From ZAX-1 sp046533095 (GTDB lineage Bacteria > Bacillota > Clostridia > Lachnospirales > Lachnospiraceae), in NCBI GenBank assembly GCA_046533095.1, contig JAJQRA010000017.1, forward strand, positions 186,001 to 250,000: a DNA stretch of 64,000 nucleotides, written 5' to 3'. The notes under the pieces were generated by a model that ran no database searches, was not told the origin of the DNA, and saw only the letters and a list, made by a program, of their open reading frames with translations. Within the stretch, counting starts at the first letter, position 1; every line of letters starts with the position of its first letter. This document shows, in pieces, positions 7,916-17,208 of the stretch. The translations under genes were made by a program, and so were the position numbers.

Positions 7916-8624
7916 GGGTTTAAACAAATCATTTGGAGATAAATTGGTTTTAAATACGATAAACGAGCATATCGGGCAGGGTGAAAAAGTTGTCGTAATC
8001 GGACCATCCGGTTCTGGGAAAAGTACATTTTTGCGTTGCCTTAACCTGCTTGAAAAGCCAACGAGTGGCAAAATTTATTTTGAGGATATCGAAATTACAT
8101 CTCCAAAATGCAACATTGACAAGCTGCGTCAAAGCATGGGAATGGTGTTTCAGCATTTCAACCTGTTTCCACACTTGACCGTTATGGAAAACATCACATT
8201 GTCCCCGGTGACACTTAAGCTTGCATCGAAAGAGGAGGCTCTAAAAGCAGGAGAAGAACTGTTAAATCGCGTAGGCTTATCCGATAAAAAGGACGAATAT
8301 CCAAACATGCTCTCAGGTGGTCAAAAACAGCGTATCGCTATCGTGCGTGCCCTTGCAATGAACCCGAAAGTCATGTTGTTTGACGAACCAACATCCGCAC
8401 TTGACCCCGAAATGGTTGGCGAGGTACTTGATGTTATGAAAGAGCTTGCCACACAAGGTATGACGATGCTTGTAGTTACGCATGAGATGGGTTTTGCGCG
8501 TGAAGTCGCTACACGGGTGCTGTTTATGGACGAGGGGAACATACTAGAAAGCAATACGCCGGGTGCGTTCTTTGACAATCCGAAACATCCGCGCCTACAA
8601 GATTTTTTGTCGAAAGTATTATAG
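7902..8624 (+). CDS. Polar amino acid ABC transporter ATP-binding protein (GlnQ type)
   Basis: A 240-residue ABC ATPase: Walker A GPSGSGKST near 35-43, Q-loop VFQHFNLF, signature LSGGQKQR near 136, Walker B VMLFDEPTSALD, and H-loop VVTHEMG. The MGMVFQHFNLFPHLTV stretch is typical of the glutamine/polar amino acid importers. Translation starts at a GTG inside the permease gene. It completes the binding protein-permease-ATPase set; one permease type presumably forms a homodimer. Confidence 0.95.
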   Translation: MIDVKGLNKSFGDKLVLNTINEHIGQGEKVVVIGPSGSGKSTFLRCLNLLEKPTSGKIYFEDIEITSPKCNIDKLRQSMGMVFQHFNLFPHLTVMENITLSPVTLKLASKEEALKAGEELLNRVGLSDKKDEYPNMLSGGQKQRIAIVRALAMNPKVMLFDEPTSALDPEMVGEVLDVMKELATQGMTMLVVTHEMGFAREVATRVLFMDEGNILESNTPGAFFDNPKHPRLQDFLSKVL

Positions 8625-8642
8625 GAAACATGGTACTAACAC

Positions 8643-8671
8643 TTGCATAATACGATTAAAAAGGGTAGAAT
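8643..8671 (+). promoter_or_regulatory. Sigma-70 promoter before glutamate racemase
   Basis: TTGCAT (8643-8648), 17-bp spacer, TAGAAT (8666-8671), about 75 bp before the racemase ATG. Confidence 0.6.
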
Positions 8672-8746
8672 AAACCCATGTAAATAGTAATGTTTTTACA
8701 GCTTATCAGCATACACAAAAAAAACCGTGCAGAAATGTGGTGAAGT

Positions 8747-9586
8747 ATGGATTTGTCATTAGAAAGTTCACATAAAAGTCAGTCGCCGATCGGCGTATTT
8801 GATTCTGGTGTCGGGGGCCTTACAGTGGCAAGGGAAATTATGCGTCAACTTCCAGAGGAGCGAATGGTATATTTTGGTGATACGGCACGTGTGCCCTATG
8901 GAAATAAATCGAAAGAAACGGTTACAAGGTATGCAAGGCAGATTATTCATTTTTTACAGACAAAAGAAGTAAAGGCGATTGTGGTAGCCTGTAATACAGC
9001 CAGTGCTTTTGCGCTAGAACAGCTTAGGCCGGAGTTTGACATTCCGATTATCGGCGTTGTAAAGCCGGGCGCAAAGGTTGCGGCACGTATCACGAAAAAT
9101 GGAATCATTGGTGTGATTGGAACGGAAGGAACAATTGGGAGCCGTATTTATACAAAAATGATTCAGAAAATCAATGAGCATGCAGTCGTAATTGGAAAGG
9201 CGTGTCCGTTGTTTGTTCCTTTAGTGGAAGAGGGGTGGCTTAACGATCCGATCACGCAGGAGATAGCCAGACGATATCTTGCCTCATTTCATGAATCGGG
9301 TATTGACACGCTAATTCTAGGCTGTACCCATTATCCCCTCCTGCGTTCTTGCCTGCAAACGATCATGGGGGAACAGGTTTCGTTGGTAAATCCTGCCTAC
9401 GAGGCGGCACTTGGATTAAAAAAAATGCTTCAGGAGCATAAAATTTTAAGTGAAGGCGCTGAACATACAGAAAACCCTATGTATCAGTTTTATGTGAGTG
9501 ATGCCGAAGAAAAATTCAAGAAATTTGCCAATTCCATTTTACCCTGTGAAATAGAAGAGGCGCAGTTGATACAAATAGAGGAGTAG
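8747..9586 (+). CDS. murI: Glutamate racemase
   Basis: Cofactor-independent Asp/Glu racemase that makes D-glutamate for peptidoglycan in the cytoplasm. FDSGVGGLTVAREI lies near the N-terminus. The two catalytic cysteines are Cys82 (VVACNTASA) and Cys193 (LGCTHYPLL), and the 279-residue length is normal. The ATG follows a short GTGGTGAAGT site. The DUF1934 gene starts 7 bp after its stop, so the two form an operon. An ordinary housekeeping gene with all key residues. Confidence 0.96.
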   Translation: MDLSLESSHKSQSPIGVFDSGVGGLTVAREIMRQLPEERMVYFGDTARVPYGNKSKETVTRYARQIIHFLQTKEVKAIVVACNTASAFALEQLRPEFDIPIIGVVKPGAKVAARITKNGIIGVIGTEGTIGSRIYTKMIQKINEHAVVIGKACPLFVPLVEEGWLNDPITQEIARRYLASFHESGIDTLILGCTHYPLLRSCLQTIMGEQVSLVNPAYEAALGLKKMLQEHKILSEGAEHTENPMYQFYVSDAEEKFKKFANSILPCEIEEAQLIQIEE

Positions 9587-9593
9587 ATGGTAT

Positions 9594-10046
9594 ATGACAA
9601 AGAATATATTAGTGACAATTAGTGGGTTGCAGTTTTCGCCGGAGCCTGATACAAGTGGAGATGCGGTAGAGGTTATTTCCGCAGGAGACTATTATAAAAA
9701 AAATGGGAAACACTATGTGATGTATGATGAAGTAATCGAAGGATTTGAGGGGACAACAAAAAATATAATAAAAGTGGAGGACGACTGTTTAGATATCACC
9801 AAAAGAGGGGTATCAAACGTCCACATGATTTTTGAAAAAAACAAAAAGAATGTCACCTATTATTATACGCCATTTGGTAGCCTTTTAATTGGCATAGATG
9901 CCAAAAGCGTTGTGGTTAACGAAACAGACGAGAATATAGATATTAAGGTGAATTATAATTTAGAAGTAAATTATGAGCATCTGGCAAATTGTTCCATTAC
10001 GATGAATATAAAATCAAAAGAGGCGAAAGATTTTAGGCTGTCGTGA
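9594..10046 (+). CDS. DUF1934 family beta-barrel protein (YwiB-like)
   Basis: A 150-residue DUF1934 protein, a calycin-like beta-barrel of unknown function common in Firmicutes. It opens KNILVTISGLQ and contains YYYTPFGSLLIGIDAKSV, typical of the family. Beta-strand-rich with no signal peptide, so cytoplasmic. It lies 7 bp after murI and is probably co-transcribed with it. I do not know its substrate. Confidence 0.85.
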   Translation: MTKNILVTISGLQFSPEPDTSGDAVEVISAGDYYKKNGKHYVMYDEVIEGFEGTTKNIIKVEDDCLDITKRGVSNVHMIFEKNKKNVTYYYTPFGSLLIGIDAKSVVVNETDENIDIKVNYNLEVNYEHLANCSITMNIKSKEAKDFRLS

Positions 10047-10213
10047 TATGCGGGAAACGGCTTAAGATCCCAGACAATCGTGGCATATTTGAGCAACGAA
10101 TATACGTTTGCTATTTCTTGTGCACATAAATATAGATGTGAAAAAATAATGTGCCTTTCTTAAGGAGGTACAACGAAATAGTTACAAGTAATTATGACTG
10201 ATAGGAGGCAGAT

Positions 10214-11104
10214 GTGAAAGTAAAAAAAGCAATTATTCCTGCAGCAGGGTTGGGTACCAGATTTTTACCTGCAACCAAAGCACAGCCAAAAGAGATGCTT
10301 GCTATTGTGGATAAACCAACGATTCAATATATTATAGAGGAAGCGGTAGCATCGGGTATTCAAGATATTATTGTAGTAACAGGACGTAACAAACGTTCCA
10401 TTGAAGATCATTTTGACCGTTCTATCGAGTTAGAACTCGAATTGGAAAAGACAGAGAAAAAAGAAACATTAAAAATGGTAAGGGATATCTCTGAAATGGC
10501 GAATATACATTATATTCGGCAAAAAGAGCCAAGGGGGCTAGGACATGCTATTTTAGCGGCTAGACATTTTATAGGAGCAGAACCATTTGCGGTACTGCTT
10601 GGCGACGATGTAGTGGTGTCGAAAAAACCGTGTTTGCAACAGCTGATGGAAGTGTTTCATGAGTACCAGACTTCGATACTAGGCGTACAGACAGTACCAC
10701 ATGAAGTAGCTAATAAATATGGCATTGTGAATGGGAAACATGTAGACGACCGTGTCTATAAGGTAAGGGATATGGTAGAAAAACCGCCAATAGACGAGGC
10801 GCCATCAAATATTGCAGTGCTGGGACGCTACATTATTACACCCGAGATATTCCGCTTTTTGGAAACACAGGACATAGGAAGCGGTGGAGAAATCCAATTG
10901 ACAGATGCGCTAAAACGCCTTTCCGCAGAACAGGCAATGTATGCCTATAATTTTAAAGGGCACCGCTATGACGTAGGGACGAAAACCGGATTCATCCAAG
11001 CAAACATAGAATTCGCATTGCGAAACGATGAAATCAAACAGGAAATGAAAGAATATTTGGATCGACTTCATAATAATATGGAAGAAATGTTGGAATACGA
11101 ATAG
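10214..11104 (+). CDS. galU: UTP-glucose-1-phosphate uridylyltransferase
   Basis: A nucleotidyltransferase making UDP-glucose from UTP and glucose-1-phosphate for cell-envelope and galactose metabolism. The N-terminal AAGLGTRFLPATKAQPKEML nucleotide-binding motif is intact, with VTGRNKRSIEDHFD, EPRGLGHAI and the VEKP motif. At 296 residues it is full length. The GTG start follows ATAGGAGGCAG. The 167-bp gap upstream holds another strong AAGGAGG (near 10160) without a recognisable coding frame. Confidence 0.95.
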   Translation: MKVKKAIIPAAGLGTRFLPATKAQPKEMLAIVDKPTIQYIIEEAVASGIQDIIVVTGRNKRSIEDHFDRSIELELELEKTEKKETLKMVRDISEMANIHYIRQKEPRGLGHAILAARHFIGAEPFAVLLGDDVVVSKKPCLQQLMEVFHEYQTSILGVQTVPHEVANKYGIVNGKHVDDRVYKVRDMVEKPPIDEAPSNIAVLGRYIITPEIFRFLETQDIGSGGEIQLTDALKRLSAEQAMYAYNFKGHRYDVGTKTGFIQANIEFALRNDEIKQEMKEYLDRLHNNMEEMLEYE

Positions 11105-11172
11105 CGAAAAGATGAAATAGTCAATGATAACGAAGACAAATCATAACTAGAACGTGTGAAAGTGACGTTTAT

Positions 11173-11208
11173 GTACACAAACTGCACGAAGAACGTGCGG
11201 TTTGGTAC
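11173..11208. terminator. Stem-loop between convergent genes
   Basis: GTAC..AAACTGCACG pairs with CGTGCGGTTT.GTAC around a 5-nt loop. It lies between the galU end and the end of the minus-strand membrane protein gene. No immediate T-run, so termination is likely but not certain. Confidence 0.5.
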
Positions 11209-11289
11209 ATCAAACCCTTGCCCTTTTATGCAAAAAACGCACAAAAGTGACTTCGCGGTAATGGACTGTGAATAGCAATATCTTTCTAC

Positions 11290-11802
11290 CTATTTTCCTT
11301 TTTTATCCTTGCCCTTTTCTTCTTTTCCCTGTTTTTTCCCTTGATCTTGCGCTAAATTTTTTGCCTTTGCACGAAGCCTGTCGAGCAGGCGCTTCTTCTT
11401 TGGCGCAGGTGCAATTCCACCCCGTAGACCTTTTACACCGGTAATATAGAGACCACTAACGACTGCTTTCACTTCTTTCTTTACTGGAATAATATCAAAA
11501 ACGGCAGCATCACAAATCATGGTTACGACCTTTGGTCCAACTTTTGCTTTTACAATCGGTACTTTTGAACGACGAAATATTTTCGGTGTCTGCGCTACAA
11601 CAGTGGCTGGAAGCCCGGCATCTGAAAGACGCATCCGTTTTTTATCGATAATCAGCATTGACATTGTCTGCGCATTGGCGGCAATTTGTGCATCCTGTTC
11701 GTCTTTCTTTTTCTGCGATTTTTTACCTAATAGGTATAACACAATAACGGCTATCAGTAAAACTGCAGTAATAACAATTAAAACAATTACAAATGGCGAC
11801 AC
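11290..11802 (-). CDS. Small single-pass membrane protein of unknown function
   Basis: A 170-residue protein with one N-terminal transmembrane helix (residues 4-26, FVIVLIVITAVLLIAVIVLY), then a charged linker, a globular middle (about 45-130), and a Lys/Glu-rich tail of about 40 residues. The GTG start follows AAGGAGG at good spacing. Similar anchored proteins occur in Lachnospiraceae without known function. It is divergent from the YesM-type kinase gene; a perfect 14-bp inverted repeat lies in the shared upstream region. I do not assign a role. Confidence 0.75.
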   Translation of the reverse strand: MSPFVIVLIVITAVLLIAVIVLYLLGKKSQKKKDEQDAQIAANAQTMSMLIIDKKRMRLSDAGLPATVVAQTPKIFRRSKVPIVKAKVGPKVVTMICDAAVFDIIPVKKEVKAVVSGLYITGVKGLRGGIAPAPKKKRLLDRLRAKAKNLAQDQGKKQGKEEKGKDKKGK

Positions 11803-11868
11803 GTTGTGAACCTCCTTTTTCCAAATCTAAATATGTTATGGATTACAGGCAGAGCCTATAATGATGTA

Positions 11869-11904
11869 TTGTAGCATTGATTGCTGGAAAAATCAATGCT
11901 ACAA
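11869..11904. promoter_or_regulatory. Perfect 14-bp inverted repeat in divergent promoter region
   Basis: TTGTAGCATTGATT (11869-11882) and its exact complement (11891-11904) flank an 8-nt loop. It has no T-run on either side and is 38 bp before the kinase start, so an operator or 5' leader hairpin is more likely than a terminator. Confidence 0.55.
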
Positions 11905-11942
11905 TGAAAGATAGAAAAAATAAAGGGGTAGGGGAGGAACGC

Positions 11943-13724
11943 GTGAGAAAATACGTCGCAAAAATAACCTATGATTGGAATAAATTAAAAAATCGAATTG
12001 GTTCACTTCGGATAGGGTTTAAGATTACGTTTGCATATTTTATTATCATATTGTTGACGGTCGTTTGTAGCAGTGTGATTTTTCAGCAAGCCTCCCTTTA
12101 TAGTGCACGGCAAAGAGTCAGTGAAGTTTCGGTGCAAACGCTTTCTTCGGTCGAGTCCGGTATCAATTTAATGTTTGAAGATGTAAACAATTATTCAAAA
12201 ATGATTTTTTCGGATGACAACTTGCAAAATCTTTTGCGGGGCGGGGGCATGTATTCCAATTTGCAAAATCAGGCACAGGTAGACAAGTATTTATATAATA
12301 TGCTGCAAACCACACCGCTTATCGACTCTATCAGTATTTTTGACAATGGCGACAATACATATTCGGTAGGGAAAAAGATGCCACCTACTATTTTAATAGA
12401 AAACGTGCAGGATGCGGCTTGGTATGATGAAGTGGTGGGAAATAAGGGAGCATATCTACTTTCGCTCAATGCTGACGGCGCATTTTTAATACAAAAAGAG
12501 GGGAATTTTATATCCCTTATTCGACAAATTAGAGATATAGACACGAGTATACCGTTAGGTATTTTAGCGATCGACATTTCAGAAGATTCCATTCGCCAAT
12601 CCTACGATAGCTTTGTAAAAGATACGGCCTATCGGATTGTGGTGTTGGATAAAAATGGCAATAGCCTCATACAAAGTGATGATGAAGCATTTGTTTCGAA
12701 TGTCAAAGCTGTGCTTTTAGAGCATATGCTAGAAAACAAATCTGGATTTATGACTTATAAAATCAGTGGAACACAGTATCTGATGTCTTATATTTCGCAG
12801 ACAAAATATGGATGGACTTATATAAGTATTATGCCGTTTGGCAATGTCGGCTATGAGAATACATGGCTCATGCTGATTGCCCTTGCTATTTTGGGAATTA
12901 ATGGCGTGATTATGTTTATAAGTTCAGTGGCAATATCTAAGACGCTCACGATACCCATCAATAAATTATTAGGCGCTATGCGAAAAGTGGAAACTGGTTC
13001 GTTTCAGACGATAGCAGAAGAAACAGGCGGATATGAATTTAAAAAACTGTTTATAGGCTATAATCTGATGATTGGAGAGATAGAACAGCTGATTGCCCGT
13101 GTAGTGGAGGAGCAGAATATCATCCGCAAAACAGAGCTAAATGTATTGCAGGCGCAAATCAAACCGCATTTTCTTTATAACACGTTAGACTCGGTACTGT
13201 CCCTTTCCTATTCCGGTGAAAATAAGAAAGCATGTGAATTGATAGAAGCGCTTGAAAGCTATTATAGGTTGAGCGTAAGCAAAGGACAAGAAATCGTGAC
13301 CATTGCAGCAGAAGTGGAGCTTGTAAAAAATTATCTTATCATTCAAAAAATACGCTATCCAAAGATGTTTGACGTGATTTATGAGATTGAAGAAAATTGT
13401 TTTGCCGTACCAATGCTAAAATTGGTTTTGCAGCCACTTGTTGAAAATGCACTTTACCACGGAATACGAGAAAAAGGAACGAAAGGAACGATTACCATAA
13501 GTGCAAAGCAAAGAGGAGAAATAGTTCTGCTTTCTGTTGCAGATGATGGAGTTGGTATGGACGACGATACAATCCAGAAGATTTTCAATAGGAAGGCTGA
13601 TGAAAACAGGAGCTTTGGACTTTGGGGGACGTTGGAGCGCGTGCGCATATACTGTAACAAAAATGACTGCGTCAAGGTAGAAAGCGACGAGGTGAATGGG
13701 ACGAAAATTACGATTATGCTCTAA
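11943..13724 (+). CDS. YesM-type sensor histidine kinase
   Basis: Membrane sensor kinase of about 593 residues from the GTG at 11943, which follows GGGGAGGAAC; an ATG at 11904 is a weaker start. Order: transmembrane helix, extracytoplasmic sensor (about 50-300), second transmembrane helix, HAMP-like linker, His_kinase region with phosphoacceptor His409 in QIKPHFLYNTLDS, then ATPase domain (LVENALYHGI, DDGVGM). Kinases of this family pair with AraC-type response regulators and control sugar uptake. The partner and a sugar importer follow directly. Confidence 0.92.
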   Translation: MRKYVAKITYDWNKLKNRIGSLRIGFKITFAYFIIILLTVVCSSVIFQQASLYSARQRVSEVSVQTLSSVESGINLMFEDVNNYSKMIFSDDNLQNLLRGGGMYSNLQNQAQVDKYLYNMLQTTPLIDSISIFDNGDNTYSVGKKMPPTILIENVQDAAWYDEVVGNKGAYLLSLNADGAFLIQKEGNFISLIRQIRDIDTSIPLGILAIDISEDSIRQSYDSFVKDTAYRIVVLDKNGNSLIQSDDEAFVSNVKAVLLEHMLENKSGFMTYKISGTQYLMSYISQTKYGWTYISIMPFGNVGYENTWLMLIALAILGINGVIMFISSVAISKTLTIPINKLLGAMRKVETGSFQTIAEETGGYEFKKLFIGYNLMIGEIEQLIARVVEEQNIIRKTELNVLQAQIKPHFLYNTLDSVLSLSYSGENKKACELIEALESYYRLSVSKGQEIVTIAAEVELVKNYLIIQKIRYPKMFDVIYEIEENCFAVPMLKLVLQPLVENALYHGIREKGTKGTITISAKQRGEIVLLSVADDGVGMDDDTIQKIFNRKADENRSFGLWGTLERVRIYCNKNDCVKVESDEVNGTKITIML

Positions 13725-13800
13725 CGGAATAATACGTAGTGATGAAAAGGAATTAGACAAAAATTGCGATTTAAAATACATTGACTGTGGAGGTGGCATT

Positions 13801-14577
13801 ATGAAAGAAATGCTAAAAGTATTACTTGTAGACGATGAATACCTCATTCGCAATCTCATACGAATGAGGATTGATTGGGAGGCGAATGGCCTTGTAATCG
13901 TGGGCGAGGCACAAAATGCAAAAGAAGCGCTTGCGTTGATTGAACAGCATAAACCAGATATTTTGTTTACAGATGTCTGTATGCCACATACAGATGGAAT
14001 TGAATTAAGCAGGATCGCTTTGGAAAAACATCCAAATATTAAAATTGTCATTATCACAGGGTATGACGAGTTTGAGTATGCCCAAAAGAGTATTAAGCTT
14101 GGTGTCAATGATTTTATTTTAAAGCCAATCCGCGCACAAGAATTATTGGAGGCTGTTGAAAAAATTAAAATAAAAATAGAACAGGAAAAGGCACATATTC
14201 CAAAGGACAAGGAGTTGCTGTGCACATCAAATAGTATTGTAATGGGAAATAAAACAACAAATTTGATTCAAAAAATTCGAGCATACATGGAGGACAATAT
14301 GCACAATCCAGATCTTTCCATGGGGGAAGTTGCTGATATTTTTTTTATCAGCACCGGGCATTTAGGACGGATTATGAAACAAGAAACCGGGGAAACATTT
14401 GTTAATTATTTAACCAATATACGAATCAAACAGGCGCAGGAACTATTAAAATACAGCGATTTAAAAGGCTATCAAATTGGTGAAAAAGTGGGCATAAAAG
14501 ACCCACATTATTTTAGCATTTTGTTTAAAAAAACGACAGGAATCTCAATTAATGAGTTCCGGAAGCAATATCTCTAG
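13801..14577 (+). CDS. YesN-type response regulator with AraC DNA-binding domain
   Basis: A 258-residue response regulator. The receiver domain has phosphoacceptor Asp58 (LFTDVCMP) and LILKPIR. The C-terminal AraC-type double HTH covers about 155-258 (LSMGEVADIFFISTGHLGRIMK and KVGIKDPHYFSILFKKTTG). The ATG at 13801 follows GGAGGTGG; the longer frame overlaps the kinase gene and is not needed. It is expected to activate the ABC importer and arabinofuranosidase downstream. Its last 27 codons are duplicated in decayed form just after the stop. Confidence 0.93.
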   Translation: MKEMLKVLLVDDEYLIRNLIRMRIDWEANGLVIVGEAQNAKEALALIEQHKPDILFTDVCMPHTDGIELSRIALEKHPNIKIVIITGYDEFEYAQKSIKLGVNDFILKPIRAQELLEAVEKIKIKIEQEKAHIPKDKELLCTSNSIVMGNKTTNLIQKIRAYMEDNMHNPDLSMGEVADIFFISTGHLGRIMKQETGETFVNYLTNIRIKQAQELLKYSDLKGYQIGEKVGIKDPHYFSILFKKTTGISINEFRKQYL

Positions 14578-14728
14578 AACCTCAACTAATAATTCGAAAA
14601 ATTGTTGAAAAAGACGATAGGAATTTTGATGAATGAGCTTTAGAAGCAATACCTCTAGAATTTCAACGAATAATTCGAAAAATTGTTGAAAAAGACGATA
14701 AAAATCTTGGTGAATGAGCTTTGGAATT
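14533..14728. repeat. 81-bp tandem duplication of the response-regulator 3' end
   Basis: Anchors ACGACAGG, ACGATAGG and ACGATAAA lie at 14533, 14614 and 14695, exactly 81 bp apart. Copy 1 is the end of the response-regulator gene; copies 2 and 3 decode to degenerate versions of LFKKTTGISINEFRKQYL with stops. The 335-bp gap to 14912 otherwise holds a possible TATAAT -10 box at 14846 and no gene. Confidence 0.9.
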
Positions 14729-14912
14729 AGAAATTCAAGAAAAATGTGCAGAAAATGAACAAAAATGAAACTATTTTTGGGTGAAATGTCCGAATTTTGA
14801 ATTTCCATGTTTTGATTTTGAATGGATTAATACAATCGTACACCATATAATGAATATGGATTTAAAATTTGTACACATTGTATGGTCTATTCGAAAAAGG
14901 AGGAAATTTGAA

Positions 14913-16286
14913 ATGAAAAAATCACTAAAAGCAGCAGCCCTATTATTGTCGTTATCAATGTTTTTGACAGCTTGTGGCAGCACAACGAATGAGGAAACAC
15001 CGGAAGCAACAGACGAGGCAAAAACAAACGATGCGGCAGCAGACGAGGGTGCGGCAGACGATGATGCGGCAGCAGACACATCATCAGATGAGAAAATTAC
15101 ATTGACGCTTTGGCATCAATCCGTTGGGGAAACAGACCCATCGGCAAAAATTTTATCAGAATTAATTACACAATGGAACGAAGAGCATCCAAATGTTCAA
15201 ATTGAAGAAGATGGCGTAACAGGCGAGCAATACAAAACGAAGATTAAGACAGCACTTGCAGGTGGAGAGGCACCGGATTTGTTCTATATGTGGGGCGGAA
15301 GTTTCGTTCAGCCATATATAAAAGCAGACAATATTTTAGCGATTGACGACTACATAAGCGATGAAGTTGTTTCGGCAATGTTGCCGGGAACCGTAGATGC
15401 GGTTACAGTAGACGGCAAGATCTATAGTTTGCCATGCTATACCCATATTGCAAGCTTGTATTGCAACACAGAATTATTTGAGCAGGCAGGCGTAGCGATT
15501 CCAACAACATATGCTGAACTGCTAGATGCTGCAAAAGCTTTAAAAGCTGCAGGGATTACGCCGGCAGTCCTTGGTGAAAAAGACCGTTGGCCAGGTATGT
15601 ATTGGTTTGATATTATTGCAATGCGTGAAGTGGGAAATGAGGCGGCAGTTGCAGCAATGAAAGACCCATCTAAATTCAATACGCCGGAATTTATCGAGGC
15701 AGCAAGAAAAGCACAGGAATTAGTAGATGCCGGATTGTTTAACGAGAGTATGTTCAGCATGAGCTATGATGAAATGCTCGGTGCATTCAACCAAGGTGCG
15801 GCAGCGATGATGTATCAGGCAAACTGGATTCATGCAGGGATTGAAGCTGATTCATCTGCAGTAAAAGGAAAAATAACGCCCGTGACATTCCCGGTATTTG
15901 AAGGTGCAAAAGGCACGAAATCCGAAATATTTGGCGGCGGTATTGACAGCTATTATGTTAACAGTGCGACACAGCATCCACAAGAAGCAGTAGAATTCTT
16001 ATCATTCTTTAGTGAAAATCTTGGAAGACAAGGATACTTAGCAGGGGCAGGACTGCCATGCTGGAACACAGACGATTTAGATACATCTGTACTAACCGAT
16101 TTAGATCAAGAAGTTGCATCTATCATGAGCGAAGCTACATCATTTGTTACATGGTGGGATAATATCCTTCCTGCTGATTCTTCAGAAACACATAAAAACC
16201 TAATTGCGGATCTATTCGCAAAAAATATCACACCGGAAGAATTTTGTTTAGAAATGTCAAAAATAGCTCCATCTGAAATAGAATAA
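14913..16286 (+). CDS. Sugar ABC transporter substrate-binding lipoprotein
   Basis: A family-1 extracellular solute-binding protein of about 457 residues. The signal peptide MKKSLKAAALLLSLSMFLTAC ends in a lipobox at Cys21. A low-complexity Asp/Ala/Glu linker of about 45 residues follows, then the binding fold starting at ITLTLWHQSVGETDP. I start at 14913 behind AAAGGAGG; the longer frame has no signal peptide. It opens the importer operon and probably binds arabinose-containing oligosaccharides, inferred from the GH51 gene downstream. Confidence 0.93.
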   Translation: MKKSLKAAALLLSLSMFLTACGSTTNEETPEATDEAKTNDAAADEGAADDDAAADTSSDEKITLTLWHQSVGETDPSAKILSELITQWNEEHPNVQIEEDGVTGEQYKTKIKTALAGGEAPDLFYMWGGSFVQPYIKADNILAIDDYISDEVVSAMLPGTVDAVTVDGKIYSLPCYTHIASLYCNTELFEQAGVAIPTTYAELLDAAKALKAAGITPAVLGEKDRWPGMYWFDIIAMREVGNEAAVAAMKDPSKFNTPEFIEAARKAQELVDAGLFNESMFSMSYDEMLGAFNQGAAAMMYQANWIHAGIEADSSAVKGKITPVTFPVFEGAKGTKSEIFGGGIDSYYVNSATQHPQEAVEFLSFFSENLGRQGYLAGAGLPCWNTDDLDTSVLTDLDQEVASIMSEATSFVTWWDNILPADSSETHKNLIADLFAKNITPEEFCLEMSKIAPSEIE

Positions 16287-16322
16287 AGCAAAAAAGGCTA
16301 CCAGATAGGAGGTTATGATAAT

Positions 16323-17192
16323 ATGAAGTCGGTTTTTTCGAATAAAAAGGCAATTGCAGTGTTTGTTATACCAACAATGCTCATTTACATCACAATTGTA
16401 ATCGTTCCCGTTTTTATTTCTTCCTACTACAGTTTACTTGATTGGGATGGGATTGGAGATGGAATCTTTGTTGGACTTAAAAATTATATAGAATTATTTG
16501 CTGATACGAGGTTTTTAAATTCAGTCAAGAACTCGACGCTGTTTGCGTTTGTATCCATTTTTATACAATTGCCGATTTCGTTGTTCTTAGCGTTGGTATT
16601 GTCCGCATCCATAAAAGGGGAAAAATTTTACCGTACCGTCTACTTTATTCCAGTTGTTATTTCAACGGTTGTAATCGGACAGCTTTGGACAAAAATTTAT
16701 AATGCGGACTATGGGCTTCTAAATACATTTTTAAATGCAGTAGGACTTGAAAATTTAGCACAAGACTGGTTGGGGCAAAAAAAGACGGCGCTTGTAAGTG
16801 CGTTTATCCCTATTTTGTGGCAATATGTAGGATATCATATGCTGTTGATGTATGCTGGTGCAAAATCCATATCGAAAGAGATTTTTGAGGCGGCAGAGAT
16901 AGATGGTGCATCTAAGATGCAAGTGGCAGGACTCATCACGGTTCCTTTGATTAAGCCAGTGCTAAAAGTATGTATCACATTTTCCTTAATCGGTGCATTA
17001 AAGGTATTCGATCTGGTCTATGTATTGACAAATGGAGGTCCATTTTTTTCAACCGAAGTACCGAGTACTTACATGTATACGAGCATATTTGATTCCTATA
17101 AATATGGTTATGGAAGTGCAATGTCCGTTTTTATTATCATTGAATGTCTGGTAGTCACACTGTTGTTTAATAAATTATTTAAAACAGAATAG
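16323..17192 (+). CDS. Sugar ABC transporter permease (MalF-like, UgpA type)
   Basis: A 289-residue inner-membrane permease with six hydrophobic segments. The EAA loop (EAAEIDGASKMQVAGLITVP) near residue 190 contacts an ATPase. IPVVISTVVIGQLWTKIYN and TNGGPFFSTEV are typical of sugar permeases. It lies 36 bp after the binding protein. No ATPase gene is in the operon, so a shared MsmX/UgpC-type ATPase elsewhere must power it, as is usual for this family in Firmicutes. Confidence 0.94.
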   Translation: MKSVFSNKKAIAVFVIPTMLIYITIVIVPVFISSYYSLLDWDGIGDGIFVGLKNYIELFADTRFLNSVKNSTLFAFVSIFIQLPISLFLALVLSASIKGEKFYRTVYFIPVVISTVVIGQLWTKIYNADYGLLNTFLNAVGLENLAQDWLGQKKTALVSAFIPILWQYVGYHMLLMYAGAKSISKEIFEAAEIDGASKMQVAGLITVPLIKPVLKVCITFSLIGALKVFDLVYVLTNGGPFFSTEVPSTYMYTSIFDSYKYGYGSAMSVFIIIECLVVTLLFNKLFKTE

Positions 17193-17208
17193 GAAAGGGG
17201 AAAATGAC

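Noticed and set aside
13416..14225. Long (269-codon) minus-strand frame across kinase and regulator genes
   Set aside because: Both plus-strand genes have full domain motifs; the antisense frame resembles nothing.
14545..14808. Minus-strand 87-codon frame with internal peptide repeats
   Set aside because: It is the complement of the 81-bp duplicated gene tail.
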